Source: Oxalobacter aliiformigenes
Lineage (GTDB): Bacteria > Pseudomonadota > Gammaproteobacteria > Burkholderiales > Burkholderiaceae_D
Length of the DNA stretch: 64,000 nt
Direction: 5' to 3'
Assembly (NCBI RefSeq): GCF_027116575.1
Contig: NZ_CP098252.1
Location: 1,550,001-1,614,000, forward strand
A program made the translations under genes and the position numbers. Shown in pieces: positions 9,138 to 18,158 of the stretch; within the stretch, counting starts at the first letter, position 1, and every line of letters starts with the position of its first letter. Under the pieces are notes generated by a model that did not search any database, was not told where the DNA came from, and was given only the letters and a program-made list of their open reading frames with translations.

Positions 9138-9629
9138 ATGACCGAACATACCTCTTTCAAGAACGGCAGAAACGTACTGGAACTGCTCTGGCCAGTGGTT
9201 CTCGGTCTGACCGTCGGTGCACTTTCCGCTTGCATGCAGTCCGAATCCATCCGGTACTGGTACCCTCATCTGAACAAGCCGCCCCTGACGCCCCCCAATA
9301 TCGTTTTTCCCGTTGTATGGACCATTTTATACATCATGATGGGTCTTTCCATGGGACTGATCCTGCAACGGAAAGACGATCGGAAACGTCTTTTGCGAAT
9401 ACTGTTCCTTTTCCAGCTTTTCCTGAACTTTTTCTGGTGTTATCTTTTCTTCGTTCGCCAAAACCCGTTAAACGGCCTTGTCTGTATCGTCGCTCTGGTC
9501 TGGATAGTCATCCTGTACACCATCAAGGCATGGCCGGTACGCAAAATCAGTTCCATCCTGTTCTGGCCTTATCTTGTCTGGCTCTGTTTCGCCACCTATT
9601 TGAATCTTTATATTTACCTGTACAACTGA
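9138..9629 (+). CDS. tspO: TspO/MBR family protein
   Basis: A 163-residue membrane protein with five predicted helices. It carries the family signature YPHLNKPPLTPPNIVFPVVWTILY (about residues 37-60), in which the Pro-rich loop and the aromatic residues line the ligand pocket. A longer frame extends upstream to 8904, but homology begins at 9138. TspO proteins bind porphyrins and related tetrapyrroles in the outer or cytoplasmic membrane and affect stress responses. A link to the haem locus at 44.7-54.6 kb is possible but only inferred. Confidence 0.9.
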   Translation: MTEHTSFKNGRNVLELLWPVVLGLTVGALSACMQSESIRYWYPHLNKPPLTPPNIVFPVVWTILYIMMGLSMGLILQRKDDRKRLLRILFLFQLFLNFFWCYLFFVRQNPLNGLVCIVALVWIVILYTIKAWPVRKISSILFWPYLVWLCFATYLNLYIYLYN

Positions 9630-10623
9630 AATACCTGTACCGGATATGCCGTTCGCAATGTGAAGGTTGCCATTCCTTATCGTGACGACACCGTCCGGCA
9701 TCACACTGGCTCAAGAGACACGAAAATGGCCGTCTTCCCAAAAACCACTGAGCCGGACAACCGGAAAATCAGCACAACGACGACACTCGCAAAACAGTCT
9801 CCACATCGTCTCTTGCCGCGATATCCGGATTTGCCGAAGTCACTGCCTTCAAAGATTGCTACCGCCTTTGTGAATCCATCATAACCGGCAATGCTGTCCT
9901 GCCCGGAATACGCCTTGTCTTCACAGAATGGATGAAATCCGGCCTCTATGCCAGCACAATTTTTTCCCCAGCCGTTTCATTGCCGGCCTGATCTGACGAC
10001 ACCATCTGACATGTCCCCCCACGGAACCTGTCTCATGCTGGGACGGCTCGTTCTCTCCAATACCATCAGATTGCAGCCGGAATACACTTTCGCACGCGAA
10101 CCGTCTCTTTTCATTCGCACAGTCCATGCAAAGAGAAACCATTACCCGATTCGGCATGGCTCACTATATTGGCTCAGCCGGCATCGTCAACGACACAAAC
10201 CGTTTTTTTATTGCCCGCTTGCCAGGCGCTATCGATCTAAAACAGAATAGACCGCAATCATGTCTTACAGGATACTGACACCATACACACAGACGGAATC
10301 ACCCCGGGTTTCCTGTTTGCCATGCTTTTTCCGGTATGGACCGCATCCCGCTGCCGTTTTATGGTAAAAAAAAGCCCTGACCGATTATCCGAAATACAGG
10401 TAACAGATTGAAAATCGCAAAAAAACGGTTCCCGTTTTCCCTCCCGTTTCACCTGATGTCCATTCATGCCGTTGGATAATACACCTGAATACAGGACTTT
10501 CCGAAAGAATCCAGCCAGCTTCACGATCTCTGGAAACCGGATTCCAGCTCATGTTCCGTTGTAATGATCCGTTTGCAACCCGTTGAAAAGACTGTTACTT
10601 GTTCTGCAACAGAATCCATCTTC
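9630..10623. other. Gene-poor gap of about 1 kb with decayed coding-like sequence
   Basis: No intact gene. Several frames look coding over short distances: 9660-9780 (+) opens with KVAIPYRDDTVRHH, reminiscent of NifX/NifB-type proteins but soon loses all similarity; 9820-9990 (+) and 10122-10270 (+, starting MQRETITRFGMAHY) read smoothly but in different frames. The pattern is that of broken genes. I could not name the originals. Confidence 0.45.
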
Positions 10624-11061
10624 ATGAAAAAGCCGTCTTCGCCCTCCGGAATTATCCCGCCGGACAAATTCGGGACAGCTGTTTGCGAAGCGCTTGAATC
10701 CATCGGCAAAAACCAGCTTCTCGAACACAGGCAGGTACAAGCTCTTTCTCTCGATCTCACAATCAGAACATTTGAGGTTAATGGAATGCCGAAAAAGAAA
10801 AAACTGATGTGGCCCCGTCTGGCCTTGCATGACCGAAACGAATTGTTCTACCGTCATTCAGAAAAAAACGACGCCTTGTTCACCGACGAAGCGATCAATG
10901 AAGCAACCAAAAAACTCGCCTGCCGGACCGATACCGGAAAGCCGGGCCACATCCGGGGTACGATGGAACAGGAAACTAACGGCCGGACCGTTCTGGTATA
11001 CGATATGGTAGACAATCACGTCAGGATACTGCGCATACTGTTTCCGGAATTGTTAAAATGA
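10624..11061 (+). CDS. Hypothetical protein
   Basis: A 145-residue soluble protein of no recognised family. The frame extends up to 10564, but the ATG at 10624 is the more natural start. Visible features are a proline-rich N-terminus (KKPSSPSGIIPPDKFG), a basic stretch MPKKKKLMWPR near residue 58, and a C-terminal beta-strand pattern (GRTVLVYDMVDNHVRILRILFPELL). There is no signal peptide or membrane segment. It ends 25 bases before the SRAP gene and could share its transcript. It may be a lineage-specific protein. Confidence 0.5.
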   Translation: MKKPSSPSGIIPPDKFGTAVCEALESIGKNQLLEHRQVQALSLDLTIRTFEVNGMPKKKKLMWPRLALHDRNELFYRHSEKNDALFTDEAINEATKKLACRTDTGKPGHIRGTMEQETNGRTVLVYDMVDNHVRILRILFPELLK

Positions 11062-11086
11062 TCTTTTTATCGTCATCCGGACAACC

Positions 11087-11656
11087 ATGTGCGGCCGTTT
11101 TGAAATCGATCCCGATATTTTCGATCTGAAGATTTTGACCGGAAAAACCGGTCTGTCCCTCCAGTACAAAACCGGCGAAATATTTCCGTGCGATACCGCT
11201 CCCGTACTGCAAGGGAACGGACAAATCGCCTTTGGCGCTTCCATGATATGGGGATTTCCCAAATGGGACGGCAAAGGCGTCATTTTCAACGCTCGCTCCG
11301 AAACAGCTCATGAGAAACCGATGTTCAGGTTTCCCCTGAAACAGCATCGCGTTGCAGTACCGACAACGGGATTTTATGAATGGAAAACCGGCAACAGCCG
11401 AAAGAAATCGAAGTACCTGTTCACACACCCGTCAGAAAACATTCTCTGGCTTGCCGGTATCGCCGCACCATTCGGCCACAAATGGCATTTCACGATCCTG
11501 ACAACCGGGGCCAACGACAGCATGGCACCCTACCATTCCCGTATGCCGGTTCTCCTGCAACAGAACGAACTGGATGAATGGATCAACGGCAAGGATTTCT
11601 CTTGCCTGCTTGAACGGACACCACACAGGCTGTCCGCCCGGGAAATCCTGTCATAA
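11087..11656 (+). CDS. SOS response-associated peptidase/SRAP protein (YedK/HMCES family)
   Basis: A 189-residue protein beginning MCGRF, so Cys2 becomes the N-terminal catalytic residue after Met removal. The other conserved elements are in order: FNARSET (Asn and Arg of the DNA-binding pocket, about residue 67), PTTGFYEWK (Glu, about 100) and YHSRMP (His, about 148). SRAP proteins form a covalent thiazolidine crosslink with abasic sites in single-stranded DNA and shield them during replication. It is somewhat shorter than E. coli YedK (222 aa) but no motif is missing. Confidence 0.92.
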   Translation: MCGRFEIDPDIFDLKILTGKTGLSLQYKTGEIFPCDTAPVLQGNGQIAFGASMIWGFPKWDGKGVIFNARSETAHEKPMFRFPLKQHRVAVPTTGFYEWKTGNSRKKSKYLFTHPSENILWLAGIAAPFGHKWHFTILTTGANDSMAPYHSRMPVLLQQNELDEWINGKDFSCLLERTPHRLSAREILS

Positions 11657-11709
11657 CATATCGTCTTTCATCTTCGCGAAAATTCCAGGAAAAAATACCT
11701 GAAATCCAC

Positions 11710-12873
11710 TTATCTGCTGAAAGCGGAATAAATGGCATTCCGGATATCGACGGCCACGACTTCATCCAGTGCTGTCGTGGTCATGGTCACCACAGACAGT
11801 TTCTTCGCCGGATCGGCAAACCATTTGGAACCGTACACCCCACCCCAGGCCAGTGTTCCGATTGTCTGTGGCGTGTTGTCTGCCGCCACCGGATCGATGA
11901 TGATTCCCCATCCCAGACAGAATCCGATTCCGGGCCGTGCCTCTTTTCCATCCTTTAACTGATTGACCGACATCAAATCCATCAGGGCCTTTTCCGCAAA
12001 AGGAGCGATTCCGGTCCGGATCGCCTCGACCAGACGCATCAGATCAGACGCCGTTCCGACCAGCCCGACACCTCCGGAAGGATATTCCGACGGATGAAAT
12101 GCACGCTGTGGCGAAAAGTGAAAATAACGGCCTTCCGCATCCGTCAGAAACTGGTCGTCCGACATCCGTGTCAACTGCCCCCTGTCCAGATAATAAGGCG
12201 CGGCCACTCTGGCTTTCTCGCTGGCCGGGACATAAAAGGCGGTATCCGTCATTCCCAGAGGCTTCAGAACAAGTTCGGAAAGCGCCGTCTGAAAGTCCGT
12301 TCCGCAAGCCTTGCCGACGACGGCCCCAAGAACATCCGGTGCCAGTGAATACAGCCAGTCCGATCCCGGTGCAAAACGAAGTGGCACCGAAGCAAGCCGT
12401 TTCAGATTTTCTTCCAGGGACAGTCCGGTAATATCGAGTCCGTCCGAAACACCGGCCTTTGCATACGGCCCGTCCTCTTTCTGTGCCCAACGGTAATCCA
12501 GTCCCGACATATGGCTCAAAAGCTGCCGGATCGTGATAACCGGCACGGAACCATTCGCGAGTTTCGGTGTGAAATAAGGCAACCATTTCGTGACAGGATC
12601 CTCAAAATCCATCCTGCCCTGCTGGATCAAGGCCGCAACGGCCAGACTGGTAAATGCCTTGCTGATCGACGCCAGACGGAACAGCGTGTTTTCTTGCATC
12701 GGACTGCCTGCCTCGATATCGGCCAGACCGGCCGCTCTGGCATAAACCGTTTTCCCGTCATGGCACACCTGAACGACAACCCCGCTGGTCATCCGGCCTG
12801 CAAGATTTTTTTCGATAACCGAATCGATCATACTGTCCAGTTTTTCAGGCTGATACTCGAAAGCGCTTCCCAT
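11710..12873 (-). CDS. Serine hydrolase of the beta-lactamase class C/EstB family
   Basis: A 387-residue protein. The SxxK catalytic motif is in RLASISKAFTSLA (about residue 62) and the second motif YSL in WLYSLAPDVLG (about residue 166). The start at 12873 is chosen because AGGAGG lies six bases upstream; an earlier in-frame start at 12903 lacks this. There is no signal peptide, so a cytoplasmic esterase or peptidase is more likely than a resistance enzyme. It converges with the SRAP gene. Confidence 0.85.
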   Translation of the reverse strand: MGSAFEYQPEKLDSMIDSVIEKNLAGRMTSGVVVQVCHDGKTVYARAAGLADIEAGSPMQENTLFRLASISKAFTSLAVAALIQQGRMDFEDPVTKWLPYFTPKLANGSVPVITIRQLLSHMSGLDYRWAQKEDGPYAKAGVSDGLDITGLSLEENLKRLASVPLRFAPGSDWLYSLAPDVLGAVVGKACGTDFQTALSELVLKPLGMTDTAFYVPASEKARVAAPYYLDRGQLTRMSDDQFLTDAEGRYFHFSPQRAFHPSEYPSGGVGLVGTASDLMRLVEAIRTGIAPFAEKALMDLMSVNQLKDGKEARPGIGFCLGWGIIIDPVAADNTPQTIGTLAWGGVYGSKWFADPAKKLSVVTMTTTALDEVVAVDIRNAIYSAFSR

Positions 12874-13060
12874 CCTTTCCTCCTTCATACATTCCGAAAA
12901 CATTCAGAACGATTATAAACTGACGAAACCGGAACATCCCGCAATGCACGGCCCGGTTTGTGAAAAAACCGGAATATCGCAAAAAAGCATATCATTTTGC
13001 AAAAAAATAACGCTATACTAGTGAATTGTCCAGTTTGACATGTCAGAAAGGCCAAATATC

Positions 13061-13309
13061 ATGATTCACAGATTCAAGGAAAATACAGTATATGGTGGCG
13101 AAACCCTTTTTGGCGGATGCGGCTGCCTGGAAAGAAACAAGATCACCATATTGAAAAGAACAAAAGGCTGGATCGTCTACAGACAGCAGTTCATCGACAA
13201 GATATTCAAAACCAAAAGAGATTACGTATCGGGCTGGGGAGACTGTATCGTCGTTCCCAACGATGAGTACCATGCCTATTGCACGGAACCGGAAGTGGAA
13301 CCGTTTTAA
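13061..13309 (+). CDS. Small protein of unknown family, paralogue of 38384-38656
   Basis: An 82-residue protein, aligned along its full length with the 90-residue protein at 38384. Shared blocks are MIHRF-N-NTVYGGE, then GGCG--ER-KIT-L-RTKGWI, then VSGWGD-I-VP, and EFHAY/EYHAY near the end. The ATG at 13061 is used because it matches the start of the paralogue (the frame opens at 13040). The composition is basic and aromatic with conserved Gly-Gly-Cys-Gly. No signal peptide or membrane segment is seen and I recognise no family. A terminator shared with the convergent apbE gene follows. Confidence 0.7.
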   Translation: MIHRFKENTVYGGETLFGGCGCLERNKITILKRTKGWIVYRQQFIDKIFKTKRDYVSGWGDCIVVPNDEYHAYCTEPEVEPF

Positions 13310-13320
13310 GGTATCCGGTC

Positions 13321-13350
13321 AAAAAACCGCCGTTCATGCGGCGTTTTTTT
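13321..13350. terminator. Bidirectional terminator
   Basis: A run of six A, the stem CGCCG (13328-13332) with loop TTCATG and CGGCG (13339-13343), then seven T. It works in both directions and separates the small gene ending at 13309 from the convergent apbE gene, whose stop codon lies inside it. Confidence 0.75.
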
Positions 13351-14272
13351 CATGCGTGTAACAAAAGCCGGACGAACAGACAGGCTCTCCCGACGGATCG
13401 ATCAGAAAACCTTCTAGAGCATATTCACGGGGAATTCTGCCCAATACTTCTGTAAAACTGTCCCGTGTTTCGCAAAACAGTCCGGTTGAAACGATATCGC
13501 CCACCATACACCGGTCACTGGCTATGCAAACCAGACGGTTCGGTGAAGGATAACCCGTTCGCGGATCGAGAATATGCCCGTATCGTTTTCCGTCGACCGT
13601 TACAAATGTTTCCGACTGACAAGACGTCGAGAGGCACCGGTTCAGAAGACTGAAAGAGTAAGCGGAACGGTTATCGGCCGGATCGGAAACGGCGATATCC
13701 CATTCATCCCCGGCAGCAGGACCAAGCGCGTAAATCGTGCTGCCGCCTGCATTGATGATACCATCGTCAATGCCCAACTCACGCATTCTGCAAACAACCC
13801 GATCGACGGCATATGCCTTGATGAACGAACCGGTTACGATTTCCTGTCCCTTCCCTATTCTGACCTCGTTGCCGTTTATCTCGATCTTCCGGTAATCGAC
13901 AAACGGCCGCACCGTTCCGATATCCCGTTCCGAAGGAATCCGGTCCACCTTGTCCCTGTAAAATCCCCACAATCGGACCAGAGGCATGACCGTGACATCG
14001 TAAGCGCCTTTGAATATATCCGAAAAGAAAACGATCTCTTTCAATATGGATGCCATTTCATCGTCTACTGTAACGAAATGGCCTGCATTCCTGTTGATCC
14101 GGTCGATATAGGAATCCGAACTGTATGAATTGTATTTCCGGTCAACCGATTCCATCACGGTAAACAACTCGCTGAAAACTGCATCGTCACACGATGCCGG
14201 AATCTTGATGCGGATATGGGCATGAAAAAGAAACCGGGATTGGACTTTGTACAGCAGATCGTTCATCGTCAA
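13334..14272 (-). CDS. apbE: FAD:protein FMN transferase (ApbE)
   Basis: A 312-residue protein. Family elements in order are MESVDRKYNSYSSDSYIDRIN, DVTVMPLVRLWGFYRD (about residue 92), GSFIKAYAVDRV, GIINAGGSTIYALG (about residue 172) and GHILDPRTGYPSPN (about 232), which contains the metal- and FAD-binding residues. ApbE uses FAD to attach FMN covalently to Thr/Ser of target flavoproteins. One deviation is GSFIKAYAVD where most ApbE proteins have GGIAKGYAVD. No clear signal peptide is seen at this start. It lies three bases after the lipoprotein gene in the HPP-lipoprotein-ApbE operon; no flavinylation target is evident in the window. Confidence 0.9.
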   Translation of the reverse strand: MTMNDLLYKVQSRFLFHAHIRIKIPASCDDAVFSELFTVMESVDRKYNSYSSDSYIDRINRNAGHFVTVDDEMASILKEIVFFSDIFKGAYDVTVMPLVRLWGFYRDKVDRIPSERDIGTVRPFVDYRKIEINGNEVRIGKGQEIVTGSFIKAYAVDRVVCRMRELGIDDGIINAGGSTIYALGPAAGDEWDIAVSDPADNRSAYSFSLLNRCLSTSCQSETFVTVDGKRYGHILDPRTGYPSPNRLVCIASDRCMVGDIVSTGLFCETRDSFTEVLGRIPREYALEGFLIDPSGEPVCSSGFCYTHEKNAA

Positions 14273-14275
14273 ACA

Positions 14276-14512
14276 CTATTTTGAACCGGAAGCCCACTCC
14301 TTTTTTTTCTTTTCAAGCCATGTCCTGTCTTTTTTTACTGCCACTCTTTTCTCTTTCACCGGCTGCTTTCCGGCATCTTCCTTGTCCGGAAAGGATTTCA
14401 CCTTATTATCGCGGCCCGGTACGTAACGCTCCTGCGAACAGGCGTTCAGACCGAAAACCGCTAGTGAAACCCCTACCAGATATAATCCCAGTTTTTTGAA
14501 ACTCGCCATCAT
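14276..14512 (-). CDS. Small predicted lipoprotein
   Basis: A 78-residue protein with signal peptide KKLGLYLVGVSLAVFGLNAC (lipobox GLNAC) and a very basic mature part (KEKRVAVKKDRTWLEKKKKEW). The start at 14512 (ATG) is preferred to the GTG at 14521. It lies between HPP and apbE on the same strand, 24 bases after the former and three before the latter. Small lipoproteins often accompany ApbE, but this one has no recognisable flavinylation motif. Function unknown. Confidence 0.7.
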   Translation of the reverse strand: MMASFKKLGLYLVGVSLAVFGLNACSQERYVPGRDNKVKSFPDKEDAGKQPVKEKRVAVKKDRTWLEKKKKEWASGSK

Positions 14513-14536
14513 TACCGCCACAAATCAGACTAGCTT

Positions 14537-15091
14537 TCATATCCAGTACTTCGGATAATGCCGGTTCTTGTTGGAAGAAAAATTGTTCACGATTACGGCA
14601 ACCAGAAGCATGATCAGCACACCGATCAGTACCGGTGAAAAAGCGTACATCAGTCCCAGCCTGTGAACGGACGCTCCGCCGATAACGGCAATCAGTGCCG
14701 TCGCGCCCCCCGGTGGATGGGTCGTATTCGTCACCATCATGGCAGCGATCGCCGTTGCCACGGCCAGTGCGGACGCCAGCACCAGATGATCGGGAAAAAG
14801 ATTATAAGCGACTACCCCAACCAGCGCGGAAATCACATGACCGCCGACCAGGTTTCTCGGCTGCGACAACTCTCCCATCGGCACGCCGTAAATCAGAACG
14901 GCCGAAGCGCCGAACGACCCGATCAGAAACATATTGGCATCCTCCTGGATACCCATATAATTGTTCAGCCACCACACAGCGAGGATCCCGGCAAAACCAC
15001 CGACCCATGCCCAAAAGATTTCGGAAAGAGGCTTTCTCGTCAGCGTTCTCGGCCCCCCTTTCATTTTCCGGAAATAGCTTTTCAGTACCAT
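14537..15091 (-). CDS. HPP family integral membrane protein
   Basis: A 184-residue protein with four to five transmembrane segments and the family hallmark TNTTHPPGGATALIAVIGG (about residues 121-139). The N-terminal cytoplasmic tail is basic. HPP-domain proteins are poorly characterised; some cyanobacterial and plant members are linked to nitrite transport. It is the first gene of a minus-strand operon with the lipoprotein and ApbE, which raises the possibility of a membrane redox or transport function, as an inference only. Confidence 0.88.
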   Translation of the reverse strand: MVLKSYFRKMKGGPRTLTRKPLSEIFWAWVGGFAGILAVWWLNNYMGIQEDANMFLIGSFGASAVLIYGVPMGELSQPRNLVGGHVISALVGVVAYNLFPDHLVLASALAVATAIAAMMVTNTTHPPGGATALIAVIGGASVHRLGLMYAFSPVLIGVLIMLLVAVIVNNFSSNKNRHYPKYWI

Positions 15092-15999
15092 TCTTCAAAA
15101 CCTTTCATTCCTGCGAATGATTCAAACATTGGAAAATCCTTATTTGGACAGGAAACACCTGTCCTTTTCATTTTCACCGGAACATCCTTTCATCGTGACC
15201 CGAGATGTCCCTCAACAACCGGCACACCATTCACATTATTTTCGGACTGAATCCGATTGTCCATTCCGATCACTGTTTTGCCGAAACACACCGATATCAG
15301 CCAGAAAGCCGTCGAAAACGCCCCTGTCGTCTTAAAACGGAATGATATAACGGAAACCCTCATCAGCCGTGACGGTATCCCGCCTTGCAAACCACACCTT
15401 GCGAAACCGGTTAAACAAAATGATCGACCTTCCCGACACAGTAATCCGTCTTGGTGTCTGTACTCTCCGACATCAACCTGAAAGACGAAATGCCTCCATG
15501 AATTGCCTGCATTCCATATGGCCGGGCCCGATATATTACCCTTTCCCGTGAACCCTTGCAGGACAACCAGTAACGTTTTCATCTTTTAATGAAACTTCCG
15601 GCCATCCGGTTCATGCACATGTTCTCCCACCGGTTTAACCGTACCCGTTTCAGCCCCCGGACAGACCGGATCCGGCATCAGCTCTCTTCCTGGCGATCCG
15701 GAATTATAACCTTTACAAAGAACAGAGACATCACTGGAAACGCTCCGAACCAGCCTGCCGAAACCCTTTGCACGATCGCCATCCTATTGGCAAATACATT
15801 CCGTGCAACACCTCATCCGGCAATGCCCGGCCCCCGGTCAATATCGGCAATGAACGATACACCATCCGTCCGGTTCCGGTGAATATTGCAATCGAAACAG
15901 GCACGGCACTTACCTATATTGACGGCCCCCCTGTCAGTGTTTTCCGATATGAAAAACCTCGCTTCAAAGAAATTGTCACAACTGACCCAACGGATATTT
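15092..15999. other. Gene-poor gap of about 0.9 kb
   Basis: No gene recognised. Overlapping short frames on both strands (for example 15190-15582 minus, 15589-15882 plus, 15768-16064 plus) have no family signature and no good ribosome-binding sites. Composition is like neighbouring coding DNA, so decayed genes are the likeliest content. Confidence 0.45.
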
Positions 16000-16683
16000 T
16001 CAGATACCCTGACCTGTCAACCGTGCATCCCAGGATTCGATCTGCCCTGACTCGATACGTCTGAACAGGGTTTTCCGCCATCTTGCCGACAACCCTTCCG
16101 TTTCGGCCAACCGTTGCCAGTCATCGGATCTCATGGAGGGACTTCCCGTTTCATTGCCGAACATAACGGACATGACTTCATGAACCGTTACACTGCTGAC
16201 ACGTTCCGCAAACCGGAAAGGCATCCCGGCTCCGACCGTTCCGGCCTGCAAAACGCGGTAAAGCCAGCCGCAACGGGCGTTCTGCTGCATCGCCAGCGCC
16301 AGGGTATCGCACCCGGTCCGTCTGGACAATTTGTAACAGGGCGATCGTGGCTGACTGACCTGAATGACAGCATCGCCCCACCGGAAAATATCGCCGATAC
16401 AGATATTTTTCTCATGCCAGCGGTTATCCGACAGGTTCTCCCCGAAAAGCGCAGGCTTGAAAAGATCGCGTTTCGCGGGATAGCGAATCTTCCACCAGTC
16501 GTAGTGAATGGAAGGATATTGAAGCAAGGCCCTTTCCGCCCCACCGTGGATTTTGGGAGAAGCCTGTTCGTCTCCCTCAAGACCTTCCGGTCCCAGCCAC
16601 AATTCTCCGAACACTTCTGATTTGAAAATGGCACTGGGAAATCCCATATCCGTTTCCTGTGTCTTGCCGACAAAAACCCTCAT
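16000..16683 (-). CDS. MOSC domain protein (YiiM-like)
   Basis: A 227-residue protein. The MOSC core includes GLEGDEQASPKIHGGAERAL (about residues 34-53), FGENLSDNRWHEKNICIGD (about 79-97) and SQPRSPCYKLSRRTG (about 108-122) with the conserved Cys. MOSC proteins of the YiiM type bind molybdenum cofactor and reduce N-hydroxylated compounds such as 6-hydroxylaminopurine. That activity would fit with the purine genes just downstream, but it is inferred from the family. Full length (E. coli YiiM is 224 aa). Confidence 0.9.
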   Translation of the reverse strand: MRVFVGKTQETDMGFPSAIFKSEVFGELWLGPEGLEGDEQASPKIHGGAERALLQYPSIHYDWWKIRYPAKRDLFKPALFGENLSDNRWHEKNICIGDIFRWGDAVIQVSQPRSPCYKLSRRTGCDTLALAMQQNARCGWLYRVLQAGTVGAGMPFRFAERVSSVTVHEVMSVMFGNETGSPSMRSDDWQRLAETEGLSARWRKTLFRRIESGQIESWDARLTGQGI

Positions 16684-16771
16684 GACTCTCCACCATTTCC
16701 AAAAAACTGTTTTTTATTTTTGGCCACAAAATGTATTCCGTCAACAACCGGCAAACAAGCAGGCAACACTG

Positions 16772-18075
16772 TCATCCCGTCACCATAAACGCAAAGCGCA
16801 AGACAAAAAGAAGACTGAGAATTACCGCTAGATAATGGATTTTCCCGATCCGGCCTATCAAAAGCTGGATCAGTACATAGGTAATGAGCCCGAAAGCGAT
16901 GCCATTGGCAATGGAATATGTGAACGGCATGAAAACGATTGTGACAAATGACGGGATAGCCGCCGTCATATCCGAGAAATCCACCTCCCTGACCGATCCC
17001 ATCATCAGGACCCCGACAAATATCAGGGCAGGTGCCGTCGCGGCTTTCGGAATGATTGTGATAACCGGAGCGATGACCAACGATGCAAGAAACAACAATG
17101 ACGTGACAAACGCTGTCATACCTGTCCATCCGCCTTCGGCGATACCCGTACTCGATTCCACAAAAACCGTTGCGGTAGACGATCCGAGACAGGCTCCTGC
17201 CGTTGTGACAACGACGTCGCACATCATGATCTCTTTCATTCGCAGCATTTCACCGTTTTCGTCCAGCATTCTGGCCTGTTTGGCCGTACCAGGCAGAGTG
17301 CCGACGGTATCGAACATATCCGCCCGCGAAAAGGAAATGACAACCATAACAAGTATCAGGAGCATTTCAACCGGACTGGATGCATTTCTGAACAGTCCGG
17401 AAAAATCCAGCTGGAAAAAGAAACTTGCCAGAAATCCTGCACCTGTTCGAAAAGGACACCGGTCACGACCAGTCCAGCCAACGCCACAATTGCGCCGGTA
17501 TGATTCCACAGCGAAAAATCGATCATGCCCACGAAAGTCGTACCGTTCGATACCACGACAGAAGCGTTTTCCAGACCGATCAGCGCAAGAAACAGTCCGA
17601 TGTCTGCCGACATCACCGACTTGACCGGCTGGGGTATCGCCCGGATACAGGCCTTTCTGAACCTGATTGCCGTAATGAAAATGAACAGAAGGCCAGAAAC
17701 AAGCGCCAGTGCTCTCTGACAGGAATATTCTTTCCCGGAATTACGGTATATGCGAAAAAGGCATTCAGTTCCATACCTAGTGCCTGTGCGAACGGTACTT
17801 TGGCGTAAACGGCCATCAAAAACGCTCCCGGAAAAGCGATCGGACATGTCACAAAAAAAAACGCCGTTGGCTATCTGCGAGGCATACTCCGTGTCTCCCC
17901 GCAAAACAAAAGGTGCGGCCAGCACCTGCGGATTGACGACGAGAATACAGGCCATGGCAAAGAAAGTGGTCAATCCGGCCACTATTTCCGTACGCATGGT
18001 AGAACCGCTTTCGTCAATCCTGAAAAAACGGCTCGGAAAACCTCTTTTTTGTTTCCGTACGATACAATCCACCAA
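16772..18075 (-). pseudogene. Frameshifted AzgA-type purine permease (NCS2 family)
   Basis: The recognisable protein is spread over three frames. The N-terminus (SRFFRIDESGSTMRTEIVAG, LTTFFAMACILVVNPQVLAA) is in one frame to about 17860. The next part (ALGMELNAFFAYTVIPG) is in another from about 17850 to 17735, then the first frame returns (GLLFIFITAIRFRKACI) to about 17450. The C-terminal half (DMFDTVGTLPGTAKQA, SSTATVFVESSTGIAEGG) is in the third frame to 16772. The first shift sits at a run of nine A (17853-17861); the other two do not, so simple phase variation cannot restore it. It would have imported guanine, hypoxanthine or adenine and lies directly downstream of guanine deaminase. Confidence 0.88.
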
Positions 18076-18158
18076 TATCTGCCCTGAAATCCACTATATG
18101 CCTGTAACGCCGTCAACGAACAGGACACGGAAAACGATGCAGAAAAAACGAAAGCGAT

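Noticed and set aside
17853..17861. Run of nine A as a phase-variation switch of the purine permease
   Set aside because: Correcting this run alone does not restore the gene because two further frame changes lie downstream.
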